This document shows, piece by piece, positions 40,738 through 49,810 of a stretch of 64,000 bases of DNA. The first letter of the stretch is position 1. Every line of letters starts with the position of its first letter. Made by a program: the position numbers and the translations under genes. Origin of the DNA: Streptomyces albofaciens JCM 4342. GTDB taxonomy: Bacteria > Actinomycetota > Actinomycetes > Streptomycetales > Streptomycetaceae. The stretch spans positions 1,054,001-1,118,000 of the forward strand of contig NZ_PDCM01000002.1 of NCBI RefSeq assembly GCF_008634025.1, in the 5' to 3' direction. The notes beneath the pieces were generated by a model. The model was not told the origin of the DNA. It ran no database searches and saw nothing but the letters and a program-made list of their open reading frames with translations.

Positions 40738-41850
40738 TCAGCCCTTGGACCGGCTCTCGCCTTCCTTGGCCCGGTCGAACATGTTCTGCCAGAAGGCGGC
40801 CGACTCGGCGGCGTCGGCCTGCTCCTTGGCCCACGCTTCACGGTTGGACTCGGCCGGCTCGTTGATGTTCTTCCAGATGCCGTCGGCGGAGTTCCTGGCC
40901 CGCTCGGCGACGGCCCGCCAGTTCTCCGTCTGGGTCTGGGCGGCACCCTGCTCGGCCAGCCACGCCTTGCGTGCGGCGTCGGCGTGCTCGGCAACCGCCT
41001 GCCAGGCCCGTTCGGCTTCTGCCCTGGCCTTCGCCGCGTCGGCGGCACCCTTGACCGCCTCCTCGGCCGCCGCGGCCTCCTGGATCAGACGGGTCAGGGT
41101 GTGGTGCCGGACCGTTTCCGCGTCCGCGATCCGCGACCGGCGGCTCTCCAGGTCCAGCGTGGCACCGGAAACCCAGCCGTAGCCGAAGAACTCCGCGATG
41201 TCCTCGTCCGTGGCGCCGGGCCGCAAGGCCCACTGCGCCGCCGTCCGTACCTGCTCGCCCGGGTCGTCCTGGGCGAGACGGCGCACGACCTCGCGCTCGG
41301 CCTCGGCGACTTCCTGCTTGTGCTGGGTATCGGCCTCGCGCTGGGCACGGTCGCGCTTCTGGGCCTCGGCGTATCCCGTGCGGACGAATGCCGCCTGGTC
41401 GGCGGGGGTGCCCTTCAGCGCCCGCTCCGCAGTGGACCGCACCTCGGGCGAGTAACTCTTGGTGTGGGTACGGATGACCCGCTCGATGAACGCCTTGTTG
41501 CGGGCCCTGGTGGTCCGCGCCCGGCCACGGGCGTAGTCGTAACCGCCGTCGGGGGCGAACCACTTCGCGATCGCCTCCGGGTCCTCGCTCCGCAGTGCGT
41601 TCCAGGCTGATACGCGGACCTCCGCGAGCGGATGCGACGTCGCGAGGCGACGCACTTCCCTGCGGGCGTTCTCAGCCGCCTCGGCGGTCATGAGCGCGGT
41701 CGCGTCGGAGGCCTGGGCGAAGGTTCCGCTCCGGGCTGCCGGAACGCCCCCCGGAGCGTCGGCCCACGCCGGTGCCGTTCCCGCGACGGCGCTCGCCCCG
41801 GCCAGCACGCTGCACGTCAACGCCTGGGCGATCCACCACTGACGTTTCAC
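40738..41850 (-). CDS. Secreted ALF-repeat protein
   Basis: A 370-residue protein with a clear signal peptide (MKRQWWIAQALTCSVLAGAS, cleavage after APAWADA). ALF-type repeats occupy about residues 70-235: VSAWNALRSEDPEAIAKWFA, STAERALKGTPADQAAFVRT and TAAQWALRPGATDEDIAEFF, each about 60 residues apart. The C-terminal third is Ala/Glu-rich helix (EAAAAEEAVKGAADAAKARA). No toxin or HINT domain is present. It resembles the N-terminal half of the downstream toxin and may be a partner or a tip-less paralogue. Confidence 0.8.
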   Translation of the reverse strand: MKRQWWIAQALTCSVLAGASAVAGTAPAWADAPGGVPAARSGTFAQASDATALMTAEAAENARREVRRLATSHPLAEVRVSAWNALRSEDPEAIAKWFAPDGGYDYARGRARTTRARNKAFIERVIRTHTKSYSPEVRSTAERALKGTPADQAAFVRTGYAEAQKRDRAQREADTQHKQEVAEAEREVVRRLAQDDPGEQVRTAAQWALRPGATDEDIAEFFGYGWVSGATLDLESRRSRIADAETVRHHTLTRLIQEAAAAEEAVKGAADAAKARAEAERAWQAVAEHADAARKAWLAEQGAAQTQTENWRAVAERARNSADGIWKNINEPAESNREAWAKEQADAAESAAFWQNMFDRAKEGESRSKG

Positions 41851-41982
41851 TCAAGTCCCCTCGGAGAAGAAGTTCGGCAGGCAGCACTGCACGGCTGCAG
41901 CCGGTTACGTGAAAAGTGCGGACGTGAGGACGGTGCCGCCCCGCCAGATCGGCGCGGCACCATCTCTTCACGGCCTGCGTCC

Positions 41983-42004
41983 GCCGTGCCCCGAAGGGCA
42001 CGGC
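41983..42004 (-). terminator. Hairpin after second lectin gene
   Basis: A perfect 9-bp stem (GCCGTGCCC with GGGCACGGC) with a CGAA loop lies directly after the lectin stop on the same strand. A second possible stem (GGTGCCGC/GCGGCACC) follows further downstream. It may separate the lectin transcripts from the ALF and toxin genes. Confidence 0.55.
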
Positions 42005-42012
42005 TCAGCCGG

Positions 42013-42552
42013 TCACTTGACCGGCTGGATGCGCCACTGCTGGGCGATGCCCTGGTTGCACTTCCACTGCCAGATCGCGGCACCTTCGGTGTCCTGGGCG
42101 TGGCCGATGTCCAGGCACTGGTCGCCGGTGTGGGTGGGGCGGATCTCGTAGAGCTTGTTGACCGGGTCCAGGAGACCGAACTGCCAGTGCTGCTGCTTGC
42201 CGCCGTTGCAGGGCCACTGCCAGACCTCGGCACCGGACTGGGGCTGCGACCGGCGCACCTCCAGGCAGCGTCCGCTGACCACGTTACGCAGTTCGAAGGT
42301 GGAGTTCGCGGCGGGTACGACGCGCCACTTCTGGGCGTCGTTGCCGTTGCAGGTGAGCTGCTGCACCTTCATCTTGTCCTCCGCCGTGTAGGGGGAGGCG
42401 TCCAGGCACTTGCCGGTGTGGGCGAACTGGAACCGGACGGTCTCCGCGACCGGGGCCGGAGTGGCGCCTGCCGCGTGGGCGGTGGTCGTGCCGCCGGCCA
42501 GCGCGGCGACCATGCCGACCGTGGCGAGCGCGGCTCGGGTGATCCGTGCCAT
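42013..42552 (-). CDS. Secreted ricin B-type lectin (RICIN domain) 2
   Basis: A 179-residue exported protein: signal peptide ending TTTAHAAG, then one beta-trefoil with three subdomains marked by AQKWRVV, QQHWQFG and AQQWRIQ (QxW motifs) and paired cysteines in KCLDA, LTCNG, RCLEV, WPCNG, QCLDI, WKCNQ. Such domains bind galactose-containing sugars. ATG at 42552 follows AAAGAG; an in-frame GTG at 42573 is possible. It is a diverged tandem copy of the upstream lectin gene. Confidence 0.9.
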   Translation of the reverse strand: MARITRAALATVGMVAALAGGTTTAHAAGATPAPVAETVRFQFAHTGKCLDASPYTAEDKMKVQQLTCNGNDAQKWRVVPAANSTFELRNVVSGRCLEVRRSQPQSGAEVWQWPCNGGKQQHWQFGLLDPVNKLYEIRPTHTGDQCLDIGHAQDTEGAAIWQWKCNQGIAQQWRIQPVK

Positions 42553-42616
42553 CGTGTGGATCTCTTTCTTCACAGTGTTGTCGTCACTCAGGTGAATGCG
42601 GTCGGCAGGCGACGCG

Positions 42617-43165
42617 TCAGGCGTTCACCGGCAGGATGCGCCAGCGCTGGTTGTCGCCGCCGTGGCAGTTCCACTGCTCGACGTTGGCACCGTCGGCCGC
42701 CTCGCTGTGCTTGACCTCCAGGCAGAGGTTCGGCGCGTGCTCGGGGCGCAGCTCGAACTGTTCCTCGGCGACCTCGACCAGGCGGAACCGCCAACGCTGA
42801 TGGTCGCCCTGGCCGCACCACCACTGCCAGACGTTGTCGCCCGCCTTGGTTCCGGCGCCGCGCACTTCGAGGCACTTGCCGCTGTGCTTGGCCCGTACCT
42901 CGAAGGTTCCGTCACCGGCGGGTGCGAGCTCGAAGACCTGGTTGTCGAGACCGTCGACGCAGGTCGACTGCTCGGCGTTGGCTCCGTTGCGGAAGCTGCC
43001 GCCGGCGATGGTGAGGCACTTGCCGCTGTGCGCGACCTGGAGCTTCACCACGGCCGGGGTGGAGGCGGCGGACGTGGCCGGGGCGGCGTGGGCGGTGGTC
43101 GCACCACCGACGAGTGCGGTGAGACCGGCGGCCGCGGCCAGCGCGGCTCGGATGGGCCGGGACAT
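42617..43165 (-). CDS. Secreted ricin B-type lectin (RICIN domain) 1
   Basis: A 182-residue exported protein with signal peptide ending TTAHAAPA and a beta-trefoil lectin domain (KCLTIAGG, KCLEVRGAG, LCLEVKHSE; HQRWRF and NQRWRI QxW motifs). The first subdomain has NQVFEL in place of QxW. It is 64 bp from the next lectin gene and 65 bp from the upstream ALF/AbfB protein, all on one strand. Likely a cell-surface or glycan-binding partner of the secreted ALF proteins. Confidence 0.9.
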   Translation of the reverse strand: MSRPIRAALAAAAGLTALVGGATTAHAAPATSAASTPAVVKLQVAHSGKCLTIAGGSFRNGANAEQSTCVDGLDNQVFELAPAGDGTFEVRAKHSGKCLEVRGAGTKAGDNVWQWWCGQGDHQRWRFRLVEVAEEQFELRPEHAPNLCLEVKHSEAADGANVEQWNCHGGDNQRWRILPVNA

Positions 43166-43230
43166 CGTGAGTTCCGTTCTTCTGTTCAAGCTGATGGCGT
43201 CGGTGACGCCGGGTGGTTCCGGTGAGTCGG

Positions 43231-44820
43231 TCAGCCCGCGAGCGGCGTGGAGATCTTCCAGGTGGCTTCCTGCTCGAAGTCCTTGGCCGTGTCGTAGCCG
43301 TGCTTGCCGTTCTTGACGGCCGCGTAGAGGTCTCCCTTGTACAGCCGCAGCATGTGGCCCTTGTTGGACACGGACTCGAAGGACGTGCCGGAGCCGGCGA
43401 GGGCCTTGCGCGCACACCAGCTGGCGTCCTTGGCGAACTGCGGGGTGCGGTCGTTCGGAGCGATCCGCGCCCGGAGGTCCTTCAGCGACAGGTAGAAGCC
43501 GGGCTTGCGCACGGACTCGAAGGAGTAGCAGCCGGGCCCGCCGGCCAGCGCGTCCTTGACGACCCAGGTGGCGTCCTCGCGGTCGGCTTCCTTGCTCTTG
43601 GCGTTCACCGGAGTCACAAAGGTTTCGCCGCCGTCGACGCTGGACTGACGGATGTACCAGCCGCTCAGCTTGGGTGCCTGGAGAGACTGCCGCAGGGCAC
43701 GGTGCTGACCTTCGAGAAGGAAACGGGAGACGGCCTCGGGCCCGCCCTTCAGCGCCTTCTCCGCCGCGGCGACGAGGTTGGGGCGCACGCCGGTCTTCGC
43801 GGCCTGGGCCTGGATCGCAAGGGCGTCCTCGCGCTGCTTGTCGGCGATCTTCTTGGCGTAGATCTCGGCGTCACGCTTGTAGGCCTGGGCGGCACCGGAG
43901 TGGATGAACATCTTCCAGTTTGCCGCGTCGGAGCTGTTCAACGCCTTCTGGGCCGCAACGAAAAGCTCGGAGCGCTGCGCCTCGACCGGCGTCAGGCGGA
44001 TCAGCTCGCGAATGAAGTCGTCGTCACCGAGGCTCAGCATCGCCTCGGAGGGCACGACGCGGAACAGGGAAGCGGCGCTGTTGCGGGCGTTCAGCTCCTT
44101 GCGGCGCTCGGCCTCCTCCCGGTTCTTCTGCTCCAGCTCCTTGCGCTCGTTCTCCATGTCGCGGTCGTGGGCCTCACGGGCACCGTTGGAGATGAACTCG
44201 CGCCAGACGGCCGTGTCCTTCTCGCCCAGGGCGTCGGAGGCGGCCTTCTTGACCTCCGGTCCGGCGGCGTCATGCTTCATGATCGCGCGGATGAAGTTGT
44301 CGTCGCTGAGCGCCAGCAGGTCCGGGCTGTTCGGAATGCCGACCGCGATCAGGGCCTGGGACTTGAGCGTCCGCGCCATGCGGTCGGCGGCCGCCTGCTC
44401 CTCCTCCCGCTTCCGGTCGACCTCGCGCGCCTCGCCGACGCCGGTGGTGATGAAGCGGACGTGGTCATCGGCGGAGGTGCTGGCGATGGCCTCCTCGGCG
44501 GCCTGGCGCACCGCGCTCAGCTTGTCACCGGCGTCCTTGGCGTGCTCCCACAGCACGATGATGAAGTCGCGGTCGCTCATCCCGAGCTGTTCCGAGGTCA
44601 CCTCGAAACCGAGCTTGTACGCCGCGTCGACCCGGTCCTTCTCGCTGGTGCGGATGACGTCCGCCGCACTCACCGCGCTTGCGGGAGCGGCGAAGGCGCC
44701 GGCCGGAGCGGCGATGCCGGTGACGGCAGCCAGGGCCGTGGCGGTGACGATTCCGTGCGTGACGAGACGCCGGGCGCGGGCGGAACCGGTACGCACAGGG
44801 CTAATGTCGTTCTTATGCAT
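43231..44820 (-). CDS. Secreted ALF-repeat protein with C-terminal AbfB-like domain
   Basis: A 529-residue protein: signal peptide (cleavage near GAFAAPASA), then five or so ALF-like repeats of about 70 residues (DRDFIIVLWEHAKD, HVRFITTGVGEAREVDRKRE, AVWREFISNGAREAHDRDME, NWKMFIHSGAAQAYKRDAEI, EAVSRFLLEGQHRA) joined by charged helices. The last 130 residues (FESVRKPGFYLSLKDLRARI and FESVSNKGHMLRLYKGDLY) look like an AbfB-type beta-trefoil that binds arabinofuranose. It is the first gene of the run ending in the toxin, and its long AT-rich leader contains a good promoter. Confidence 0.82.
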   Translation of the reverse strand: MHKNDISPVRTGSARARRLVTHGIVTATALAAVTGIAAPAGAFAAPASAVSAADVIRTSEKDRVDAAYKLGFEVTSEQLGMSDRDFIIVLWEHAKDAGDKLSAVRQAAEEAIASTSADDHVRFITTGVGEAREVDRKREEEQAAADRMARTLKSQALIAVGIPNSPDLLALSDDNFIRAIMKHDAAGPEVKKAASDALGEKDTAVWREFISNGAREAHDRDMENERKELEQKNREEAERRKELNARNSAASLFRVVPSEAMLSLGDDDFIRELIRLTPVEAQRSELFVAAQKALNSSDAANWKMFIHSGAAQAYKRDAEIYAKKIADKQREDALAIQAQAAKTGVRPNLVAAAEKALKGGPEAVSRFLLEGQHRALRQSLQAPKLSGWYIRQSSVDGGETFVTPVNAKSKEADREDATWVVKDALAGGPGCYSFESVRKPGFYLSLKDLRARIAPNDRTPQFAKDASWCARKALAGSGTSFESVSNKGHMLRLYKGDLYAAVKNGKHGYDTAKDFEQEATWKISTPLAG

Positions 44821-44891
44821 TTTTGTTATCAGGAACCCCTCTAGCCCCCCGTACGGGCGACCTGGACGTGTACACGACGAACGCCAGGGAA

Positions 44892-44919
44892 GTCTTAATG
44901 TTCTCTTAAAAAGAGTCAA
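44892..44919 (-). promoter_or_regulatory. Promoter of the ALF/lectin/toxin gene run
   Basis: On the minus strand TTGACT (44919-44914) and TAAGAC (44897-44892) are spaced by 16 bp. The spacer holds a CTCTT-AAA-AAGAG palindrome. The area is far more AT-rich than the surroundings. The transcript would have a leader of about 65 bases. Confidence 0.6.
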
Positions 44920-44949
44920 ATCAGACTTTCCAAAGTTGTCCGCTTTCAC

Positions 44950-45635
44950 CGCCTACAAACAGCCTGGTGCGTTTTCAGCCCGACCACTTGCGGAACGCGA
45001 GGCCCCTCGCGCTCCGGAGGTGTCCGTCAACGACGGAGCCAACGACCAGCCACCAGCGACATGGTCGAGTTCGAAGGAGACCGCTGCCCGGACCGCAGGC
45101 GCCGCAGACCATGGACGGCGCGTACCTGGACGGCTACATCGCCGGCCATGGAATGGCGCTTCGAGCCCGGCAAGGACTTCGACACCCCCGGCCCGGGAAC
45201 GACCTGGGCACGCCAGCGCATCCCCTGGTGTCCGGCGAACCGGACACTCCGCTGACCCGCGCACTCACCCTGGCCGACAGCACCTGGGCGGCGGCGATTC
45301 GCCGAGCCCGGGCCAGCATCACCGTGTCGCCGCCCGAGGTCAGTTCGCCTTCGACCAGCTCCGTACGTCCACCGGAGCGGGGGGGTGCGCACCTGGACGT
45401 GCAGGGCGTGTCGCGTCTCGGGGCTTCACGGCCCCGCGGTGGCGGTGCTGCTCTCGTGGCGGCCGTCGCCGAGGCGCCTGTAGAAGGCACGGCCTCCCGC
45501 TTCCGGCTGCTCAGCCGGCAAAAGATCAGTCATGGGGGCTGCCTACTGCACGCCTGCCGTTCCGGGCAATGGACGTTCGGGAGTCACGAACGCGCGCTGC
45601 TTGCGCGGGCGGTGAAATGAGAGCGGCAGGTGGCT
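44950..45635. other. Gene-poor region with a decayed gene
   Basis: No intact gene is supported in this 686-bp stretch between the ALF/AbfB gene's promoter and the P450 stop. The only recognisable piece is a thioesterase-like remnant at 45148-45300. Other reading frames lack the codon bias of this genome. Confidence 0.55.
45148..45300 (+). pseudogene. Frameshifted TesB-like thioesterase remnant
   Basis: Reading from 45148 gives MEWRFEPGKDFDTPGPGTTW and then ARQRIP; after a one-base shift in the C-run at 45222-45225 it continues LVSGEPDTPLTRALTLADST. Joined, this matches the middle of TesB/hotdog-type thioesterases (ME.R....PGP...WAR.R.PLV.GE..TPL.R....AD). Neither the N- nor the C-terminus is intact. 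Confidence 0.5.
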
Positions 45636-46916
45636 TCAACTCGTCCTGACCGGCAGACTCCGCAGCCCGTTCTGGAAGTTGGAGACCAGCCGGACCGGTT
45701 CCCCCGCCAGTTCCAGGCCGGGCAGCTGTGCCACCACATGCCGCAGCACCGCCCGCATCTGTACGCGCGCCAGGTGGCTGCCCAGGCAGAAGTGCGGGCC
45801 GAAGCCGAAGCTGAGGTGGTCGTTGGGGGTGCGGGTGATGTCGAAGTGGTCGGGGGCGGGGAAGACCGTCTCGTCGCGGTTGGCGGAGGCGTGGTAGACG
45901 ACGACCTTGTCGCCGCGGCGGATGCGCTGTCCGCCGAGTTCGGTGTCGCGGGTGGCGGTACGGCGGAAGTCGATGACCGGCGGCCAGTAGCGCAGCATTT
46001 CCTCGACCGCGCTGTCGGTCAGTGCCGGATTCCGGCGAAGGAGCGCGAACTGGTCCGGGTGCTGGAGGAGGGTGAGCAGGCCGCCCGGAATGCCGTTGCG
46101 CAGCGTTTCGTTCCCGGCCACGGCGAAGAGGAAGAACATGTTCTCGAACTCGGCACTGGTCAGGCCGCCTTCCCGTAGGTGGGCCATCACCGTTCCGGGG
46201 CGCGGGTTCTCGGCCAGCGCGTGGGCGTACGCGAACATGTCGGCCAGCGCGCGGCGCGAGCGCGGGTTGACCGGGCGTCCGTCCGGGCGGAGCGCCGGTG
46301 CGGGCCGGTGGCGCAGGGCGGCCCGGCCCATCGGGCTGAGACCGGCCGGGTCGGCGGTGCTGGAGTCGGCGTACGCGTCGTCCTGGTAGCCGATGACGCG
46401 GTTCGACCAGTCGAAGAGCAGTTGCCGGTCCTCCTCCGGGACGCCCATGACGTGGGCCAGCGTCCACACCGGGAGGTCGCCGGCCACGGTCACGAAGTCC
46501 GCTTCCCCCGCCCGCGCCACCGCCTCCACCAGCGCCCGCGCCCGCGCGTCGATGACCTCGGCCAACTCCCGTACCGCGCGGGGCGTGAAGGCCGCGGCGA
46601 CGACGCGGCGGATGCGCGCGTGGTCCGGCGGGTCCTGGTTGAGCATCATGGCCCGGACGAAGGCGAGGTCCTCCTCCGTGTCCGGGTCGCGGATCTGGGT
46701 CGCGCCCAGGTACGAGGAGTAGATCCCGGGCGTACGCAGGACGTGTTTGACGTCGGCGTGCCGCAGCACCGCCCAGTAGCCGGTCCCGGCGGGCCAGCCG
46801 TCGACGGCCGGCTCCTCGATCCAGCACACCGGCCGGGTCGCGCGCAGTTCGCGGAAGAGCTCGTACGGAATCCCGGTGGCGTACGTCCGTGGTGTGAACA
46901 CGTCGGCTGCTCTCAC
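45636..46916 (-). CDS. Cytochrome P450 (CYP124/125/142-like)
   Basis: A 426-residue P450 with a normal I-helix [15 protein letters not shown], ExxR in EEMLRYW and heme motif [15 protein letters not shown]. The AGNETxR spelling and [12 protein letters not shown] resemble actinobacterial P450s that oxidise steroid or branched-chain side chains (CYP124/125/142), though that group is broad. The start is GTG 46916. It is divergent from a Pro/Trp-rich protein gene, with no obvious redox partner nearby. Confidence 0.9.
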   Translation of the reverse strand: MRAADVFTPRTYATGIPYELFRELRATRPVCWIEEPAVDGWPAGTGYWAVLRHADVKHVLRTPGIYSSYLGATQIRDPDTEEDLAFVRAMMLNQDPPDHARIRRVVAAAFTPRAVRELAEVIDARARALVEAVARAGEADFVTVAGDLPVWTLAHVMGVPEEDRQLLFDWSNRVIGYQDDAYADSSTADPAGLSPMGRAALRHRPAPALRPDGRPVNPRSRRALADMFAYAHALAENPRPGTVMAHLREGGLTSAEFENMFFLFAVAGNETLRNGIPGGLLTLLQHPDQFALLRRNPALTDSAVEEMLRYWPPVIDFRRTATRDTELGGQRIRRGDKVVVYHASANRDETVFPAPDHFDITRTPNDHLSFGFGPHFCLGSHLARVQMRAVLRHVVAQLPGLELAGEPVRLVSNFQNGLRSLPVRTS

Positions 46917-47003
46917 GCAGGCGACCGTACGGTATTACATCCGTTCGGGGGAATCGGGCCCGCTGGACGGCTGACGGCGGTCCGCTCTGCGCAGCATGAC
47001 GGC

Positions 47004-47726
47004 GTGAAGGGATCGCAACGTTTCCGCAGCGTCCAACCTGCGCTTTTACTACCCCTGTTGGCTGCTTTCGTGATGATGTCGGCGCCCGCGGGAGCCCACG
47101 CACGATCGCCTGCCGCTCCGGCCCGGCCCGCCGACGCCTGCGCGAGCGCCGGGGTGGACGGGCCGGGTCGCCCGCCGACCGGCCGGCCGATGCCGCCGGG
47201 CTGGGGTGGGAATTGCGGCTGGCATTGCGGTTGGGACTGGGACTGGGACGCGAACTGGGGTTGGCATTGGAACTGCCCCACGCCGACCCCTACTCCTACT
47301 CCGACCCCGACACCGTCCCCGACCAGGCCGCCCAAGCCCACCCCCACGCCGACCCCCACCCCCACGCTCACCACCCCACCCACCCCGCGGCCCACGCCCA
47401 CCCCCACCCCGTCGCGCCCGCGTCCCCGGCCGACCGCCCCCGCCGCTCCCGGGCCGACGCACACACCGCCCCGGCCCGCGCCCAGTGCATCCACGGCGCC
47501 CCCGCCGCCACCGGCCGCCCGGCCCACATCGCCGCGCCCCACACCGTCCACGACGCCCTCGGTCGCGCTGCCCCGCAAGTACGTCCCGTCCGCCCGCAAG
47601 CAGCAGCACGGCCATTCGGTCGTGACGACCATGCTGCTGCTCACCGCGCCCGCCGTGCTGGCGGCCGCCGCGCTGCGCCCCCGTTCGTCCAGGTCGTCCG
47701 GTTCCGCCGGGCACCGTTCCTCGTAG
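47004..47726 (+). CDS. Pro/Thr-rich cell-surface protein with Trp/Cys-rich segment
   Basis: A 240-residue protein, GTG start. A signal-like helix ([20 protein letters not shown]) is followed by a compact Trp-rich stretch ([18 protein letters not shown], about residues 72-90) with three cysteines, then about 100 residues of Pro-Thr repeats suited to spanning the wall, and a C-terminal helix ([20 protein letters not shown]) with an Arg/Ser tail. No LPxTG sortase motif is seen. I do not recognise the Trp-rich module. The next gene starts 12 bp later. Confidence 0.65.
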   Translation: MKGSQRFRSVQPALLLPLLAAFVMMSAPAGAHARSPAAPARPADACASAGVDGPGRPPTGRPMPPGWGGNCGWHCGWDWDWDANWGWHWNCPTPTPTPTPTPTPSPTRPPKPTPTPTPTPTLTTPPTPRPTPTPTPSRPRPRPTAPAAPGPTHTPPRPAPSASTAPPPPPAARPTSPRPTPSTTPSVALPRKYVPSARKQQHGHSVVTTMLLLTAPAVLAAAALRPRSSRSSGSAGHRSS

Positions 47727-47738
47727 GAGGCCACCCCC

Positions 47739-48497
47739 ATGTCGGAATGGCTGGTACTGACCATCGCGATGGCCGCGGTCTGCGCCGTCGTGCTGACCAT
47801 CACGGTCCTCAGGCAGCGCCGCATCGGCGAGGACGACGACCCGTCCGAGACGCCCGACGTCATCGAGTACATGGTGATGATGGTGGGGGTGGTGTACGCG
47901 ATCGTCCTGGGCCTGGCCATCGCCGGGGTGTGGGAGGCCCGGGGCGCGGCCGAGGACTCCGTACGGGCCGAGGCGCAGGCCCTGCACGAGGTCAGCGAGC
48001 GGGTACGGGCCTACCCGGCGGACGCGCGGGAGCGCATCCGCGCGGACGTGGACGCCTATGTCTCGTACGTCGTCCACAAGGAGTGGCCGGCCATGTCCGA
48101 GCAGGGCCAGGTCACCGACCGGGGCGGCGAGCTGCTGGACAAGGTGCGCGCCTCGGTGACCGACTACCGGCCGCGCGACGACTACGAGAGCCAGTCCTAC
48201 CAGCCGCTGCTCGACCAGGTCGCGGCGGCCGACAGCGCCCGCAACACGCGGGCGGACAGCGTCGATCCGACGCTGCCGCCGGTGGTCTGGTTCGGGCTGA
48301 TCACCGGTGCCGCGATCACCATCGGGCTGATCTTCACGCTTCAGATCCGCCGGTCGGGCCGCGAGTTGCTGATGGCCGCCCTCTTCAGCGCGCTGATCGC
48401 CTTCCTGCTGTTCCTGGTGTGGGACTTCGACGCGCCGTTCAGCCGCGGCATTTCGGCCTCCGCCGATCCGTTCACGGACCTCTTCCCGCGGTTGTGA
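47739..48497 (+). CDS. DUF4239/bestrophin-like membrane protein
   Basis: A 252-residue membrane protein: helix 1 (WLVLTIAMAAVCAVVLTITV), helix 2 (MVMMVGVVYAIVLGLAIAGV), a large helical domain, and two C-terminal helices (VVWFGLITGAAITIGLIF and LLMAALFSALIAFLLFLVWD). This matches the DUF4239 bestrophin-like family, suggested to be ion channels. TAGGAGG precedes the ATG. It is probably co-transcribed with the Pro/Trp-rich protein gene. Confidence 0.85.
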   Translation: MSEWLVLTIAMAAVCAVVLTITVLRQRRIGEDDDPSETPDVIEYMVMMVGVVYAIVLGLAIAGVWEARGAAEDSVRAEAQALHEVSERVRAYPADARERIRADVDAYVSYVVHKEWPAMSEQGQVTDRGGELLDKVRASVTDYRPRDDYESQSYQPLLDQVAAADSARNTRADSVDPTLPPVVWFGLITGAAITIGLIFTLQIRRSGRELLMAALFSALIAFLLFLVWDFDAPFSRGISASADPFTDLFPRL

Positions 48498-48557
48498 CGG
48501 ACGCTGCGGCACGGCAAAAAGCGGCGGCGTCCCGGAAGCCCGTGCGATCATGCGCCC

Positions 48558-49634
48558 ATGTCGTCGGAGCTGCCGGACCGCTCGGGCAGGTCGCCGGACC
48601 TGCCCTTCACGGATGCTCTGCGGGACCGCCTCGGCCCGGCCCGCAACGCGGTGCGGCTGAGCAGCAGTCCGCGCTCCCGTGTGTGGCGGGTCGAGCTGCG
48701 GGGCGCGCCCGCGGTGGTCAAGCAGGCGGTCGACGGCGCGGACGCGGACGAGCGGTACGCCCGTGAGGTGGCCGCGCTGCGGCTGGCCTCGCGGGTGACG
48801 CCACCCGTCGTACCGCGTCTGCTCGGCACGGACCCGCTCGCGCGCGTCCTGGTGCTGGAGCGGGTGGACCACCGGCGGCCCGCGCCGGACTGGGTGGTCG
48901 GGTACGCGGCGGCGCTGGCGCGGCTGCACGCGGCCACCGTGTCCGCACCGGCCGGCGGAACACCGCCGCTGCCCGCCTGGCCAGGGCCGGTCCCCACGGA
49001 CATCGACTCCTTCCTCTCCCTCGCCGACCGCCTCGCGGCCCCGGTCCCGGACGGGACGGCCGCCGAGCTGGCGGCCCTGCTGCACCGGCTCGGCTCCGCT
49101 CCCGGACACGCCCTGCTGCACGGCGACCCGTGCCCCGGAAACGACCTCCACGCGCCGGACGGCATCCGCTTCATCGACTTCGAGCAGTCCTGTCTGGGCA
49201 ACGGCCTCACCGAACTCGCGTACCTGCGCGTCGGCTTCCCGACCTGTTGGTGCGTCACGGCCACGCCCGAACCGCTGCTGCGCGAGGCGGAAGCGGCGTA
49301 CGGAAGGGAGTGGGAGGCGGCGACCGGCAGCGCGCCGCCCGGCGACCTGGTCGACGCGTGCGCGGGCTGGCTCGTGCGGGGTGACGCGCTGGTGCAGCGC
49401 GCCCACCGCGGGGCCACCGACCACCTGGCCCGGCTGCCCGACGAGGACTGGGGGTGGGGCACGGTCACGGCGCGGCAGCGGCTCGCGTACCGGCTCGGCG
49501 TCGTCGCCCGGCTCACCGCGGACCGCGATGATCTGCGCGGCCTGAGCCGTCTCGCCGACGCGATGCGCGCCCGGATGCTCGGCCGTTGGCCCGGCCTCAC
49601 GCCACCGCCCCACGAGCGCCCGCCGGACGACTGA
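48558..49634 (+). CDS. Aminoglycoside phosphotransferase-family protein
   Basis: A 358-residue kinase-fold protein. The catalytic loop HGDPCPGNDLH and the metal-binding IRFIDFEQS are intact, and VVKQ with VLERVD fit the N-lobe lysine and hinge. APH-fold proteins phosphorylate antibiotics, choline, sugars or homoserine; this sequence does not single out an aminoglycoside enzyme. It stands alone; the next gene starts 176 bp downstream. Confidence 0.85.
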   Translation: MSSELPDRSGRSPDLPFTDALRDRLGPARNAVRLSSSPRSRVWRVELRGAPAVVKQAVDGADADERYAREVAALRLASRVTPPVVPRLLGTDPLARVLVLERVDHRRPAPDWVVGYAAALARLHAATVSAPAGGTPPLPAWPGPVPTDIDSFLSLADRLAAPVPDGTAAELAALLHRLGSAPGHALLHGDPCPGNDLHAPDGIRFIDFEQSCLGNGLTELAYLRVGFPTCWCVTATPEPLLREAEAAYGREWEAATGSAPPGDLVDACAGWLVRGDALVQRAHRGATDHLARLPDEDWGWGTVTARQRLAYRLGVVARLTADRDDLRGLSRLADAMRARMLGRWPGLTPPPHERPPDD

Positions 49635-49810
49635 ACCATGTAAATCCCGCGCACGGCACGGGCGTTGGCACCGCACAACCCTTCGCCACCCTGTTCACCG
49701 TGCCCGACCTGTGCTTCGATGCTGCGATCATCTGTTCGCGCGAGCGCGGCAGAGCAGCGGAGCGCCAGAGCAGCGGAGCGGCGAAGCAGCGGAGAGAACG
49801 GGGTGGGCGC

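Noticed and set aside
47049..49676. An 875-codon minus-strand frame opposite the Pro/Trp-rich, DUF4239 and APH genes
   Set aside because: The plus-strand genes have domains, signal or membrane segments and ribosome binding sites; the opposite frame is an Arg/Gly-rich shadow.
49750..49797. AGCAGCGGAG repeated three times before the PI-PLC gene
   Set aside because: Three short copies without constant spacing in a GC-rich leader; no operator symmetry, so not listed as a feature.
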